A stretch of DNA of 64,000 nt from 14-2 sp963628035 (lineage in GTDB: Bacteria; Bacillota; Clostridia; Lachnospirales; Lachnospiraceae): NCBI GenBank assembly GCA_963628035.1, contig CAVGED010000002.1, positions 1-64,000 of the forward strand, given 5' to 3'. The position numbers were made by a program, and so were the translations under genes. This document shows, one piece after another, positions 25,109 through 31,530 of the stretch. Numbering within the stretch: position 1 is the first letter of the stretch; each line of letters opens with the position of its first letter. Below the pieces are notes generated by a model. That model was given only the letters and a program-made list of their open reading frames with translations, was not told the origin of the DNA and made no database searches.

Positions 25109-25594
25109 CTACTTCCCCATGTAATATTCCCGGATGATCTGCTTCGCCCGTGCCATCCCCGGTATTCCAAGAGTAACCCTGCCCGCATTCACACCGGCCG
25201 CCTTTATGATATCCTTATCCACCGCCTGCTGGTTCTTGAAGGACCAGGACAGCAAAGCGGCTATGCACCCCTTCAGGCTCTTCCCTTCCTTCCGGACGCT
25301 GCGTGCCAGCAGTTCATTCTCCATCACCTGGCCGCGCAGGTACTCCACCCAGTCTTCCATGATCTCCTTCGGTTTCAGTTCCCGGCACTCCACATCGATC
25401 TTACCAAGTGCCGCCGTCTCTGCGTCACACAGCTCCGGTGTCTGGCCGTCAAGGTACATCTCCACAAATTCCTTCGGGATCCCGTTCTCCGCTGCCATGG
25501 CCTTCAGGCTGTCGATATCGCCCTCGTTAAAGAGATTTTCTGCCAGTTCGTTGATATCCTTGTAGTTTCCCATTTCTCCAAAGCGTTCCCACAT
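25109..25594 (-). CDS. PcfK-like protein, possible AcrIIA9-family anti-CRISPR
   Basis: 161 residues from ATG at 25594 (AAAGGAGC upstream); an earlier ATG at 25612 overlaps the preceding stop. The acidic N-terminal half is followed by a core of the PcfK type (EYLRGQVMENELLARSVRKE, GKSLKGCIAALLSWSFKNQQ) and a basic tail ending MARAKQIIREYYMGK. PcfK-like proteins travel with PcfJ. The known Cas9 inhibitor AcrIIA9 belongs to this broad family, so an anti-CRISPR role is possible. The match here is only to the general core pattern and the tail differs from the usual one, so the function is unproven. Confidence 0.5.
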   Translation of the reverse strand: MWERFGEMGNYKDINELAENLFNEGDIDSLKAMAAENGIPKEFVEMYLDGQTPELCDAETAALGKIDVECRELKPKEIMEDWVEYLRGQVMENELLARSVRKEGKSLKGCIAALLSWSFKNQQAVDKDIIKAAGVNAGRVTLGIPGMARAKQIIREYYMGK

Positions 25595-25608
25595 TTTTTC
25601 TGCTCCTT

Positions 25609-25920
25609 TCATTCCTCTTCCAGCCAGTTCCGGCCGAAGATATCCATAAACTCTTTTCTCGTATGCGTCTCCTCAAACTTTCTCTGGGCGGCGGCCTTCA
25701 GCAGATCCGAAGTCTCGCGGCTGTTATGTACTGCTTCCCGGCCAATCCGGTGGTGTCCGACGCACAGATAGACCTTCAGGCCATGCTTTTCCGACAGCTT
25801 CCGGTTCGCGATCCCGTCAAACACATGATGTTCCTCGACGTACTCCCACGGTGTGGGATCTCCCAAAAGCATCTCACACAGATAGCATGTCCCGTCTTTC
25901 CGTTGCATGATGCTCTTCAT
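25609..25920 (-). CDS. HNH-like phage zinc protein
   Basis: 103 residues from ATG at 25920 with CGAAGGAGGCAAAGG directly upstream; the frame stays open further but has no better start. CYLC (12-15), EHHVF (30-34) and LCVGHHRIGREAVH (52-65) give the Cys/His pattern of the short HNH-type proteins frequent in clostridial phage replication regions (start MKSIMQRKDGTCYLC). Possibly a structure-specific or Holliday-type nuclease, but some members may be non-catalytic. It overlaps the following DUF4406-like gene by four bases (ATGA). Confidence 0.65.
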   Translation of the reverse strand: MKSIMQRKDGTCYLCEMLLGDPTPWEYVEEHHVFDGIANRKLSEKHGLKVYLCVGHHRIGREAVHNSRETSDLLKAAAQRKFEETHTRKEFMDIFGRNWLEEE

Positions 25921-26216
25921 CCTTTGCCTCCTTCGTATGTGATGGTGATCTTCTTTTCCAGTGCGTGAGCCACCTCGGCATTGCTTCCGTTGCTGTGCTG
26001 CCAGCCTTCCATCAGGAAGATCATCTCGCACATATCCAGCAGGTGCATACACAGTCGCATGATCTCCTGGTATGTCACTCCCTCCGGCAGCTTCCGCACA
26101 ATCTTCACCGGGTTCACCACCTCGAAGCCCTCTTTGGCCAGTGTTGCTTCCGCCTTCCGAAAGCGCTCCCTGTAATCCTCTGTCCCGGTTACGGGACCAC
26201 ACAAGTAAATTCTCAT
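25917..26216 (-). CDS. DUF4406 / nucleoside 2-deoxyribosyltransferase-like protein
   Basis: 99 residues from ATG at 26216, with GGAAGGAGAGAAACAG just before it. MRIYLCGPVTGTEDYRERFR, followed by GFEVVNPVKI, LLDMCEMIFLMEGWQHSNGS and NAEVAHAL, is the compact Rossmann-like fold of DUF4406, related to nucleoside deoxyribosyltransferases (GW..S.GS..E motif). In phages these proteins may act on nucleotides or nucleotide signals. Substrate unknown. Part of the early operon. Confidence 0.75.
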   Translation of the reverse strand: MRIYLCGPVTGTEDYRERFRKAEATLAKEGFEVVNPVKIVRKLPEGVTYQEIMRLCMHLLDMCEMIFLMEGWQHSNGSNAEVAHALEKKITITYEGGKG

Positions 26217-26271
26217 TCTGTTTCTCTCCTTCCGCATGATTTTTGTTGATGTTATCCACATGATCTTGTTT

Positions 26272-27015
26272 TTATCCACTGCGCGGGTGTCCTCGCCCGG
26301 CAGGCTTGTCCTCTTTTCGGATCCGGTATTCTATGTAATGCAGGTAATCCTTTCCAGAAAACGGATTAGTGCCACGAACAACGGACTCCGGATCGATGTA
26401 ATATCCCTTCGATGGTTTCGGGTCGTCCACGTTCAGCTTTCGGTACTCCCGCACCTCCGGCTGTGGGATGATCAGATTCCTGGAAGCGGAATACCGGATC
26501 TCTACCCCATCCGCCTCCGGCTCCTTGGCTATGTACTCCGCCAGCCGCTGGAACCCTCCTTCCTCATACGTGAACTTGAAGGACGGTCTCCCCTGCTGCC
26601 AGAGCTCCTTAATCTTCATGTCGCACCCTTCTATACGGTTCACCAGGAAGTGTACATGCACGGCTCCGCGTATCCCGATCTCCACACGGTAGATGAATTT
26701 CAGCGGCTGCCCCATCTTCTTGTACCACCGGCGAAGCCTCTTCAGGAAATCTCCCACATCCTTCTTCACTCCGTCCACCGGTTTCCGGCTCTCCACCCTG
26801 TACGTCAGCGTCACCCAGTAATCATTCTCTGCAAAATTCGCCTTGATCTTCCTTCGCAGTGCATTTACCCGATTCCTCTGGTTCTGCTTCTGCACCTCCT
26901 CCGGTGTCCGCTTCCTCCGTGGCTGTCTTTTCTCTCCTGGGGGACGCTCCCCCATCCACCCCACTTCCACCTCATTGCTGTCCCGGAACCGGTATATCCT
27001 TTTTACCTTCCTCAT
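26272..27015 (-). CDS. HUH-type replication initiator (Rep) endonuclease
   Basis: 247 residues from ATG at 27015 (AAAGGAGATCTT upstream). Basic N-terminus, then YWVTLTYRVESRKPVDGVKK (motif 1-like), HVHFLVN (motif 2, the His-hydrophobic-His metal site) and FQRLAEYIAKEPEADG (motif 3 with the candidate catalytic Tyr and following Lys). This order is that of single-tyrosine rolling-circle Rep/relaxase-like nucleases. It probably nicks a phage origin to start replication. A likely counter-transcribed RNA lies in its leader (27123-27191). Origin not identified. Confidence 0.75.
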   Translation of the reverse strand: MRKVKRIYRFRDSNEVEVGWMGERPPGEKRQPRRKRTPEEVQKQNQRNRVNALRRKIKANFAENDYWVTLTYRVESRKPVDGVKKDVGDFLKRLRRWYKKMGQPLKFIYRVEIGIRGAVHVHFLVNRIEGCDMKIKELWQQGRPSFKFTYEEGGFQRLAEYIAKEPEADGVEIRYSASRNLIIPQPEVREYRKLNVDDPKPSKGYYIDPESVVRGTNPFSGKDYLHYIEYRIRKEDKPAGRGHPRSG

Positions 27016-27087
27016 AAGATCTCCTTTGGGCCTAAGTCTAATATCCTTAATCAAGTCGGAAAAGGGTATGAAATTCTCCCTTTTCCC

Positions 27088-27116
27088 TTGCTTTTCCCTC
27101 ACGAAAATGCTACAAT
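27088..27116 (+). promoter_or_regulatory. Plus-strand promoter inside rep leader
   Basis: TTGCTT (27088-27093), 17-base spacer, TACAAT (27111-27116). It faces away from rep and no plus-strand gene follows; the next element is a strong terminator at 27158-27191. Confidence 0.55.
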
Positions 27117-27122
27117 GAAGAT

Positions 27123-27191
27123 AACCTCATTGATGTCCTCATAAGGGCTATCAAGCGGGCGTCTGGCCCTCATCCAGGCGCCTATTTTTTT
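27123..27191 (+). ncRNA. Candidate counter-transcribed RNA in the rep leader
   Basis: A short transcript of about 65-70 bases is predicted between the promoter ending at 27116 and a hairpin GGCGTCTGG / CCAGGCGCC (27158-27166 with 27174-27182; nine pairs including one G-T) followed by TATTTTTTT. The T-run is on the plus strand only, so the hairpin terminates plus-strand RNA. The RNA is antisense to the leader of the Rep gene, as copy-control RNAs are in rolling-circle plasmids. Prediction from sequence only. Confidence 0.5.
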
Positions 27192-27391
27192 GTCCGTTTT
27201 TTCCTCGGCCGAAGCTCCTTCTTATCACACCATCCGTAAGGGCACCCGCGCCTGCATCTGGTTATTCGCAGATAATCGCAGGCCACTTCCTTCCGGTTTG
27301 TTGACATCTTTATGGAGAATCGGCAGGTGCTGCAGTACGCTTGGCTTGTCCGTACAGCACCCTCCGGCACGGGTATATCACTACTTACCAT
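27182..27391 (-). CDS. Small Cys-rich phage protein
   Basis: 69 residues from ATG at 27391, overlapping the end of the preceding gene by seven bases; GGGGAGCGGG precedes it. CSTC (about 19-22) and a later CDYLRITRCRRGCPYGWC give at least six Cys residues suited to bind zinc, followed by a very basic end (KKELRPRKKRTKK). Nucleic-acid binding is plausible. No named family recognised. Confidence 0.6.
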   Translation of the reverse strand: MVSSDIPVPEGAVRTSQAYCSTCRFSIKMSTNRKEVACDYLRITRCRRGCPYGWCDKKELRPRKKRTKK

Positions 27392-27636
27392 CCCGCTCCC
27401 CACCTTCCCAGTCTGGCGGGCATTACCCTTGCAAACTCGACCCCGTTCTCACTCCGTGTCCTAGTCTCATACTCCCGCTCTTTCTTTTTCCGCTGTACTG
27501 TGTAATAATATTGCTCCCGGTCTTTATAGTACCGGAACCGGCACCAGCGATTTTCTGCCATTCCGATGAACTCCCAGCTCTCCGGCACCTCGTCTTCCCA
27601 TAGCAGCGCTTCATCCCGGATTTCTCTTGTCAGCAT
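27385..27636 (-). CDS. Phage hypothetical protein
   Basis: 83 residues, with GAAGGAGGTAAAAGG before ATG. Charged, Arg/Glu/Tyr-rich (RYYKDREQYYYTVQRKKKER), no membrane segment and no recognised domain. It lies in the tightly packed early operon, overlapping the next gene. Confidence 0.55.
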   Translation of the reverse strand: MLTREIRDEALLWEDEVPESWEFIGMAENRWCRFRYYKDREQYYYTVQRKKKEREYETRTRSENGVEFARVMPARLGRWGAGW

Positions 27637-27649
27637 CCTTTTACCTCCT

Positions 27650-27937
27650 TCAGATTAATTTCTCGATATTCCCCCGGACCACGGCAAGCTCCTGCTCCAG
27701 CCTTTCAGCCCTTCCCTTCAACTGCTGGATCAGTTTCTTCTTCGCGGCCGGCGTCGCAGCCACCCACTGCATCCACCCGTTCTCAATGATCACCGCCTCT
27801 GGGAACTCCTTCATAACGGCTGCACGGACCGCCTTCACGAGTCCACTATTCGCCGCAGGCTGCGGGCTATCCGGCCGTTCCCTTATGTCTTCCAGAAACA
27901 TTGTGATCATTTCCTCGTCACGCATCATTTCTTCCAT
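27650..27937 (-). CDS. Phage hypothetical protein, coiled-coil C-terminus
   Basis: 95 residues. An acidic N-terminus (MEEMMRDEEMITMFLEDIRE) leads to a small folded part (VMKEFPEAVIIENGWMQWV) and a C-terminal coiled coil (LIQQLKGRAERLEQELAVVR). No catalytic motif. Early operon; function unknown. Confidence 0.55.
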   Translation of the reverse strand: MEEMMRDEEMITMFLEDIRERPDSPQPAANSGLVKAVRAAVMKEFPEAVIIENGWMQWVAATPAAKKKLIQQLKGRAERLEQELAVVRGNIEKLI

Positions 27938-27978
27938 CTGCTTGTCCTTTCCCCGCCTCCTGGCGGTATCAATGTGTT

Positions 27979-28428
27979 TTATCCTGCCTTTTGGGTCTTT
28001 CTTGCTTTTTTCGCCCTTTGGGCCTTTTTCTCTTTCTTCTGGCGCTCCCTTTCCGCCTCGTCCCGCTCCATCTTTTCCAGGAGAAGTTTTATCTCGCCAT
28101 ACAGGTACCTGCTCAGCTGCCCGCGGAGGAATGTATCCCTTCCATGTTCATCCCGGTATTCAAGTTCCTTCCTCAGATCCTCTGCCTTGATGTAGTACAT
28201 CGCCAGAAACTCTTCCATACCTTCCGGGATCTCTGAATGTCCTTCAGCTTCTGCCTTCCTTCTCTCCTCGATCCTGCTTGCCTTCTCACTTAGGTAGATG
28301 TTCAGTTGGATCTTCTTTGACAGGTTCCGCATGATCTCTTCCGCCTGTTCGCGGGTGACGTTCTTACATACCCTGTCATCGATCAGTATGTGGGTTGGCC
28401 CCAAATAGAAATCTCTTACTATAGCCAT
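27979..28428 (-). CDS. Phage early protein, long charged coiled coil
   Basis: 149 residues; AGGAGGCGGGAACC precedes ATG. The N-terminus MAIVRDFYLGPTHILIDDRV is followed by REQAEEIMRNLSKKIQLNIY, then a long Glu/Lys/Arg-rich helix ending in a strongly basic tail (RQKKEKKAQRAKKARKTQKA) that could touch nucleic acid. No known family. Preceded by a perfect 17-bp tandem repeat. Confidence 0.6.
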   Translation of the reverse strand: MAIVRDFYLGPTHILIDDRVCKNVTREQAEEIMRNLSKKIQLNIYLSEKASRIEERRKAEAEGHSEIPEGMEEFLAMYYIKAEDLRKELEYRDEHGRDTFLRGQLSRYLYGEIKLLLEKMERDEAERERQKKEKKAQRAKKARKTQKAG

Positions 28429-28446
28429 GGTTCCCGCCTCCTTTCC

Positions 28447-28480
28447 TATATCTTATGTAGCTATATATCTTATGTAGCTA
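28447..28480. repeat. Perfect 17-bp tandem repeat
   Basis: Two exact adjacent copies of TATATCTTATGTAGCTA (28447-28463 and 28464-28480), lying just upstream of the ribosome binding site of the 149-residue early gene. Could be a binding site pair or a slippage product. Confidence 0.9.
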
Positions 28481-28516
28481 TGGTTGTACGCTGTTCCGAT
28501 CCTGGCGGATGATTCT

Positions 28517-28744
28517 CTACTTCAGATCACGTTCTTCCTTTCGATCGATACGTTTGTTGCTTATGGCATAATGCTTACCGTTCACCGTGACTTCGGCATA
28601 AACAACCAATATATATCCTGGCATTCTTACATACTCTTCTTCCATAACAATGATCTTGTTTGTCTCAGGAGCAAAACCATACTCCTCTTTCAGTCTCTTT
28701 TGGGCAAACCGTTTGGCTTCCATGACAAATGCTTTTTCACTCAT
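28517..28744 (-). CDS. Phage hypothetical protein (first early gene after switch membrane protein)
   Basis: 75 residues; GGGAGGTGCGACAGTAAT precedes ATG. MSEKAFVMEAKRFAQKRLKE is an amphipathic helix, followed by beta-type sequence (YILVVYAEVTVNGKHYAISN). No catalytic motif seen. Belongs to the minus-strand early operon. Confidence 0.55.
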   Translation of the reverse strand: MSEKAFVMEAKRFAQKRLKEEYGFAPETNKIIVMEEEYVRMPGYILVVYAEVTVNGKHYAISNKRIDRKEERDLK

Positions 28745-28787
28745 ATTACTGTCGCACCTCCCTTATCGGTTTGTTCACAATGCCTTC

Positions 28788-28816
28788 TTGATTTTCCATA
28801 CACTTCCACCTATAAT
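28788..28816 (+). promoter_or_regulatory. Promoter of plus-strand membrane-protein gene
   Basis: TTGATT (28788-28793), 17-base spacer, TATAAT (28811-28816), about 50 bases before the ATG at 28867. It drives a plus-strand gene set inside the early region, against the direction of the lytic operon. Confidence 0.65.
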
Positions 28817-28866
28817 GTACTTACAAGCTCCCGCCAGAGCTGAGTCTATATGAAAGGAGTCGCACT

Positions 28867-29331
28867 ATGGATATCAAAATTACATGGACCATTACAGCAA
28901 TAATCGCTGTTAGTTCCTTTTTATCTCCGATTTTCGTTGCTATCATAAACAATTTTCATCAGCGCAAATTGCGTAAGCTGGAACTTGAATATGATATGTC
29001 GCTGAAAAAGTTGACCGTTTTCTACGAAAACAAGAAAAACGCTTTTTCAAATTTTCTCTGCGAAGCCGGAAAAGCTTGTACCGATATGGGACTACCTCCT
29101 ACAGAATTAGATTTCTATGCCCATGCTCAAACCGCTATACTTTTTGCTTCCAAAGAGAATCAGCTGCTTATATCTTCGTTCATACAAACGGCCGCTGAAG
29201 AACTCGACGGTACGGCATCTGACTTTGCATGTCATAAATTACAGTCCCAACTTTCTTCCATTGCCATTGCATTAAACAAAGAACTAACCCTTATACAAGC
29301 AGACATAACAAACCACAAAAATCGTATATAA
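28867..29331 (+). CDS. Single-span membrane protein of the lysogeny region
   Basis: 154 residues with GAAAGGAGTCGCACT before ATG and its own promoter. One N-terminal transmembrane helix (about 7-28, WTITAIIAVSSFLSPIFVAI), then a long cytoplasmic helical part (KLRKLELEYDMSLKKLTVFY). Its plus-strand promoter suggests expression from the silent prophage. Such proteins occur in many clostridial prophages; a role in exclusion of other phages is possible but not shown. Its last 48 bases overlap the 3' end of a convergent small gene. Confidence 0.65.
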   Translation: MDIKITWTITAIIAVSSFLSPIFVAIINNFHQRKLRKLELEYDMSLKKLTVFYENKKNAFSNFLCEAGKACTDMGLPPTELDFYAHAQTAILFASKENQLLISSFIQTAAEELDGTASDFACHKLQSQLSSIAIALNKELTLIQADITNHKNRI

Positions 29332-29460
29332 AATGCACACTATCATTCCATAGACCGGATACCAGTTATTATCCGGTTCTATTTTTTTCATGATCGGAAT
29401 ACAGACGATCGCTAAAATATATACGACTGCTGTTAAAATCAGGTTTATAGAATCAATCAC
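29284..29460 (-). CDS. Small two-helix membrane protein (GTG start)
   Basis: 58 residues read from GTG at 29460, with a strong GGAGGTGAGAAGAG directly upstream, to TAG at 29284. Two hydrophobic helices (NLILTAVVYILAIVCIPIM and YGMIVCILYTIFVVCYVC) flank a short charged loop (KKIEPDNNW). It is the gene just after the Cro-like regulator on the lytic transcript. Similar tiny membrane proteins occupy this place in other clostridial prophages; function unknown. Confidence 0.65.
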   Translation of the reverse strand: MIDSINLILTAVVYILAIVCIPIMKKIEPDNNWYPVYGMIVCILYTIFVVCYVCLYKG

Positions 29461-29489
29461 CTCTTCTCACCTCCTACTGTGGTATATTT

Positions 29490-29503
29490 TCGCATTTATG
29501 CGA
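29490..29503. promoter_or_regulatory. Candidate operator 1, TCGC-N6-GCGA
   Basis: TCGCATTTATGCGA has six-base perfect arms and overlaps the 3' end of the Cro-like gene, just before the ribosome binding site of the small membrane protein. Same half-sites and spacing as operator 2. Confidence 0.5.
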
Positions 29504-29711
29504 CTACGTTGGTAAAAAAAATTTCCATAGCTTCATCTTTGCTTAATTTCAAGATACCTGAAATCTTGTTGGCCTCTCCAATTGTGAAGCTATTTCCGGC
29601 TTTCATTTTTCTATACAAAGTACTTCTGTTAATACCTGCCTCTCTAGCAAGTGTACCTTGGCTAAAGCCTTTCTCAACTATCTTGCCCTTCAATTTTGCA
29701 ATGTCACACAT
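29496..29711 (-). CDS. Cro-like small helix-turn-helix regulator
   Basis: 71 residues from ATG at 29711 (AAAGGAGAGTTTAGT upstream). MCDIAKLKGKIVEKGFSQGT, LAREAGINRSTLYRKMKAGN and SFTIGEANKISGILKLSKDE give a full XRE-type helix-turn-helix fold. It is the first gene of the leftward lytic transcript, divergent from the CI-type repressor, which is the classic Cro position. It is flanked on both sides by matching TCGC-N6-GCGA palindromes that may be its operators. Confidence 0.75.
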   Translation of the reverse strand: MCDIAKLKGKIVEKGFSQGTLAREAGINRSTLYRKMKAGNSFTIGEANKISGILKLSKDEAMEIFFTNVVA

Positions 29712-29731
29712 ACTAAACTCTCCTTTCCATG

Positions 29732-29745
29732 TCGCGTTTTTGCGA
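29732..29745. promoter_or_regulatory. Candidate operator 2, TCGC-N6-GCGA
   Basis: TCGCGTTTTTGCGA within GTCGCGTTTTTGCGAC (29731-29746). It lies just after the predicted start site of the leftward promoter and before the Cro-like gene, a position where bound repressor would block transcription. Confidence 0.55.
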
Positions 29746-29758
29746 CTTTTATGCTTAC

Positions 29759-29787
29759 AGATTACCACCACACCTATGCTTTGTCAA
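29759..29787 (-). promoter_or_regulatory. Leftward lytic (PR-type) promoter
   Basis: On the minus strand TTGACA (29787-29782), 17-base spacer and TAATCT (29764-29759): a near-consensus promoter. It starts the Cro-like gene and then the early operon. Confidence 0.8.
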
Positions 29788-29799
29788 TACCTTTTTCTC

Positions 29800-29852
29800 A
29801 TTTTTGATATTTTTTTATCGTTTTTCCATTTTGTTGTTGCATTTTTGATATT
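29800..29852. promoter_or_regulatory. Repeated ATTTTTGATATT boxes before the CI-type gene
   Basis: Two identical 12-base direct repeats (29800-29811 and 29841-29852), 41 bases apart start to start, about four helical turns. They lie between the two divergent genes and upstream of the repressor start, so are candidate repressor sites for autoregulation. Confidence 0.45.
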
Positions 29853-29891
29853 CTCGTGATATATTTCTATACGGAAGGTGGTGATAAAATC

Positions 29892-30254
29892 ATGGAGATA
29901 TACGAGCGAATCAAACAGCGGCGTAAAGAGCTCGACCTATCCGCCGATGATGTAGCGGAAGCACTTGGCGTTTCCCGTGCTACAATTTACCGATATGAAA
30001 GCGCTGAGATTGAAAAACTCCCCATCTCAATAGTGGAACCTCTTTCTCAGGTTCTCCGTTGCTCTATTGCCTATCTCATGGGTTGGGAAGAACCAGATGC
30101 TACGCAGCCTGATGATTGTCATCTTTCTAATATAGAAAAGAAGATCATCACTAAATATCGGGAATCAGATGCCATTACACAAGCTATGGTGCTCCGGGCT
30201 TTATCTATTGATGAACCTGCTGCCCCTCAAAGAAAAGAAGGGCTGCTGGCATAA
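29892..30254 (+). CDS. CI-type prophage repressor
   Basis: 120 residues from ATG at 29892 (GGTGGTGAT about 8 bases upstream). MEIYERIKQRRKELDLSADD, VAEALGVSRATIYRYESAEI and EKLPISIVEPLSQVLRCSIA form an XRE helix-turn-helix domain typical of clostridial phage repressors; the C-terminal part is short and lacks a LexA-type Ser/Lys peptidase. It therefore probably responds to something other than RecA-driven self-cleavage (inference). Divergent from the Cro-like gene and first in the plus-strand lysogeny set. Confidence 0.75.
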   Translation: MEIYERIKQRRKELDLSADDVAEALGVSRATIYRYESAEIEKLPISIVEPLSQVLRCSIAYLMGWEEPDATQPDDCHLSNIEKKIITKYRESDAITQAMVLRALSIDEPAAPQRKEGLLA

Positions 30255-30325
30255 GATACAGCAAGGCTTCTAATATTATTTACATCGATTTCTAAGGAAT
30301 AACTATTCACAGGAGGAAATAAGAA

Positions 30326-31294
30326 ATGGAAAATGAGAAGCGTCCAAACTTTTCAAACAATGGCGATGAAAGCGAACGAGCTTTTAATGTTGTGAAAAAA
30401 CGAATATCTATTGTTTCTTTTATATCTCTCGCAATCAGTATTGTTGCCTTCATTTTATATGTTATATTACTTGGTGGAACAAATGTATACATATTATGGA
30501 TTATATCCAGTATTATAGCTCTCTTTTTCCCACTACTACCGAAATATATTCGTAGTAGGAATAATATAAGAGGAGAATGGCTAGAAATTGTAGCCTTAGT
30601 AATTGGTTCATTTGATTTTTACTTTGTTATTTCTTCCGCTACAAAGTGGAATATTTATATAGCTTTTGCGATAATCATAATTGCCTGCATTTTATATATA
30701 TTCTTATTTAATGATTGTGATGAAGACAACGATTATAATTATGAACCAATGTCAGATTCAGAGGAAAACAAAATCGGAGGTAGCAATATGGAAAAGAACG
30801 AACAAGCACTATTAACTGAAGATTATGCGCCGCCCACTGAAAATAACGATACAAACAGCTCTTCGGAGTGCCCAGATAGTGATATTAAATTTAGTCTATC
30901 AGAAGAAAATTATACCGATACGGACAAGCGAAGTAATCTCACATATGGCAGCGACATCGTACTTGAAAAACCGGAGCATACCTTAGGGGAAAGCATAACG
31001 GAGAAAGCAGCATGTATAGCAGAACCTCCAATGCCACAATCTACTACCGCCACTGAATCATCTTCTCCTAAAAAACGAAGATACTGCAGCCGCTGTGGTA
31101 GTTTACTAGACAAAACCTCCGCACGGTGTCCAGGGTGTAACAGGCGACTTCTGCGGATCAACAAATTCAAAGTTACGATATTTTTGCTTCTGCTTGTAAT
31201 TGTCGGACTGGCTACTCTGAATATTGTTCAATATTTAGAAAACGTGTCCTTGAAAGACTATGTTTGGTGGCTTGAGTACAACTTGTGGGGTTGA
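30326..31294 (+). CDS. Prophage membrane protein with zinc ribbon
   Basis: 322 residues; CAGGAGGAAATAAGAA precedes ATG. Four hydrophobic helices in residues 28-130, then a long acidic polar loop (about 132-250), a zinc ribbon CSRCGSLLDKTSARCPGC (about 258-275) and one C-terminal transmembrane helix (TIFLLLLVIVGLATLNIV). AT-richer than its neighbours. It is transcribed with the repressor from the integrated prophage, so it is a lysogenic-conversion candidate, perhaps in exclusion or envelope sensing. No known family beyond the ribbon. Confidence 0.65.
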   Translation: MENEKRPNFSNNGDESERAFNVVKKRISIVSFISLAISIVAFILYVILLGGTNVYILWIISSIIALFFPLLPKYIRSRNNIRGEWLEIVALVIGSFDFYFVISSATKWNIYIAFAIIIIACILYIFLFNDCDEDNDYNYEPMSDSEENKIGGSNMEKNEQALLTEDYAPPTENNDTNSSSECPDSDIKFSLSEENYTDTDKRSNLTYGSDIVLEKPEHTLGESITEKAACIAEPPMPQSTTATESSSPKKRRYCSRCGSLLDKTSARCPGCNRRLLRINKFKVTIFLLLLVIVGLATLNIVQYLENVSLKDYVWWLEYNLWG

Positions 31295-31330
31295 ATCCTA
31301 ATTTTACCCCCCTTGAATTCGATGAGTTTA

Positions 31331-31360
31331 TTGACTTTTGGATATACTGAGGTATATAAT
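31331..31360 (+). promoter_or_regulatory. Promoter of small RNA 1
   Basis: TTGACT (31331-31336), 18-base spacer, TATAAT (31355-31360). Followed at once by a structured region and terminator, with no credible coding frame. Confidence 0.7.
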
Positions 31361-31457
31361 GAATGCGTAGACATCGCTGCTAGCCAGCACTATAGAAGGC
31401 AGTGCCCCTTGCGGGCAGCATTCATTAAAAGACCTCGTAGAAATACGAGGTCTTTTA
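31361..31457 (+). ncRNA. Candidate structured small RNA 1
   Basis: Between the promoter and a terminator, the sequence folds by eye into a three-way junction: closing stem GAATGC/GCATTC (31361-31366 with 31418-31423), hairpin GCTG/CAGC around CTAGC, and hairpin TGCCC/GGGCA around CTTGC. It is followed by a 13-bp perfect terminator stem with a GAAA loop (31427-31456). The start site decides whether the 5' arm of the closing stem is transcribed. No match to an RNA family is recalled. The remaining gap 31458-31706 holds the fourth palindrome and the leader of the next gene. Confidence 0.6.
31427..31456 (+). terminator. Rho-independent terminator of small RNA 1
   Basis: AAAAGACCTCGTA pairs perfectly with TACGAGGTCTTTT around GAAA, ending in a T-run. 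Confidence 0.9.
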
Positions 31458-31530
31458 CGTTAACATCATACAATCAAATTTCTAACTGCATGGAATTCCA
31501 GACGCTTGAATAATGCGTCATTTATAAAAT

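Noticed and set aside
24584..25771. Long plus-strand frame opposite the PcfJ and PcfK-like genes
   Set aside because: Shadow of well-supported minus-strand genes, with no plausible start signal or family.
29856..29891. Earlier start for the CI-type repressor (twelve residues longer)
   Set aside because: The upstream ATG has no ribosome binding site, while the ATG at 29892 has GGTGGTGAT at proper distance and begins exactly at the helix-turn-helix domain.
31313..31513. 66-codon plus-strand frame
   Set aside because: It spans the promoter, structured RNA and perfect terminator of small RNA 1; the terminator stem would lie inside the coding part.
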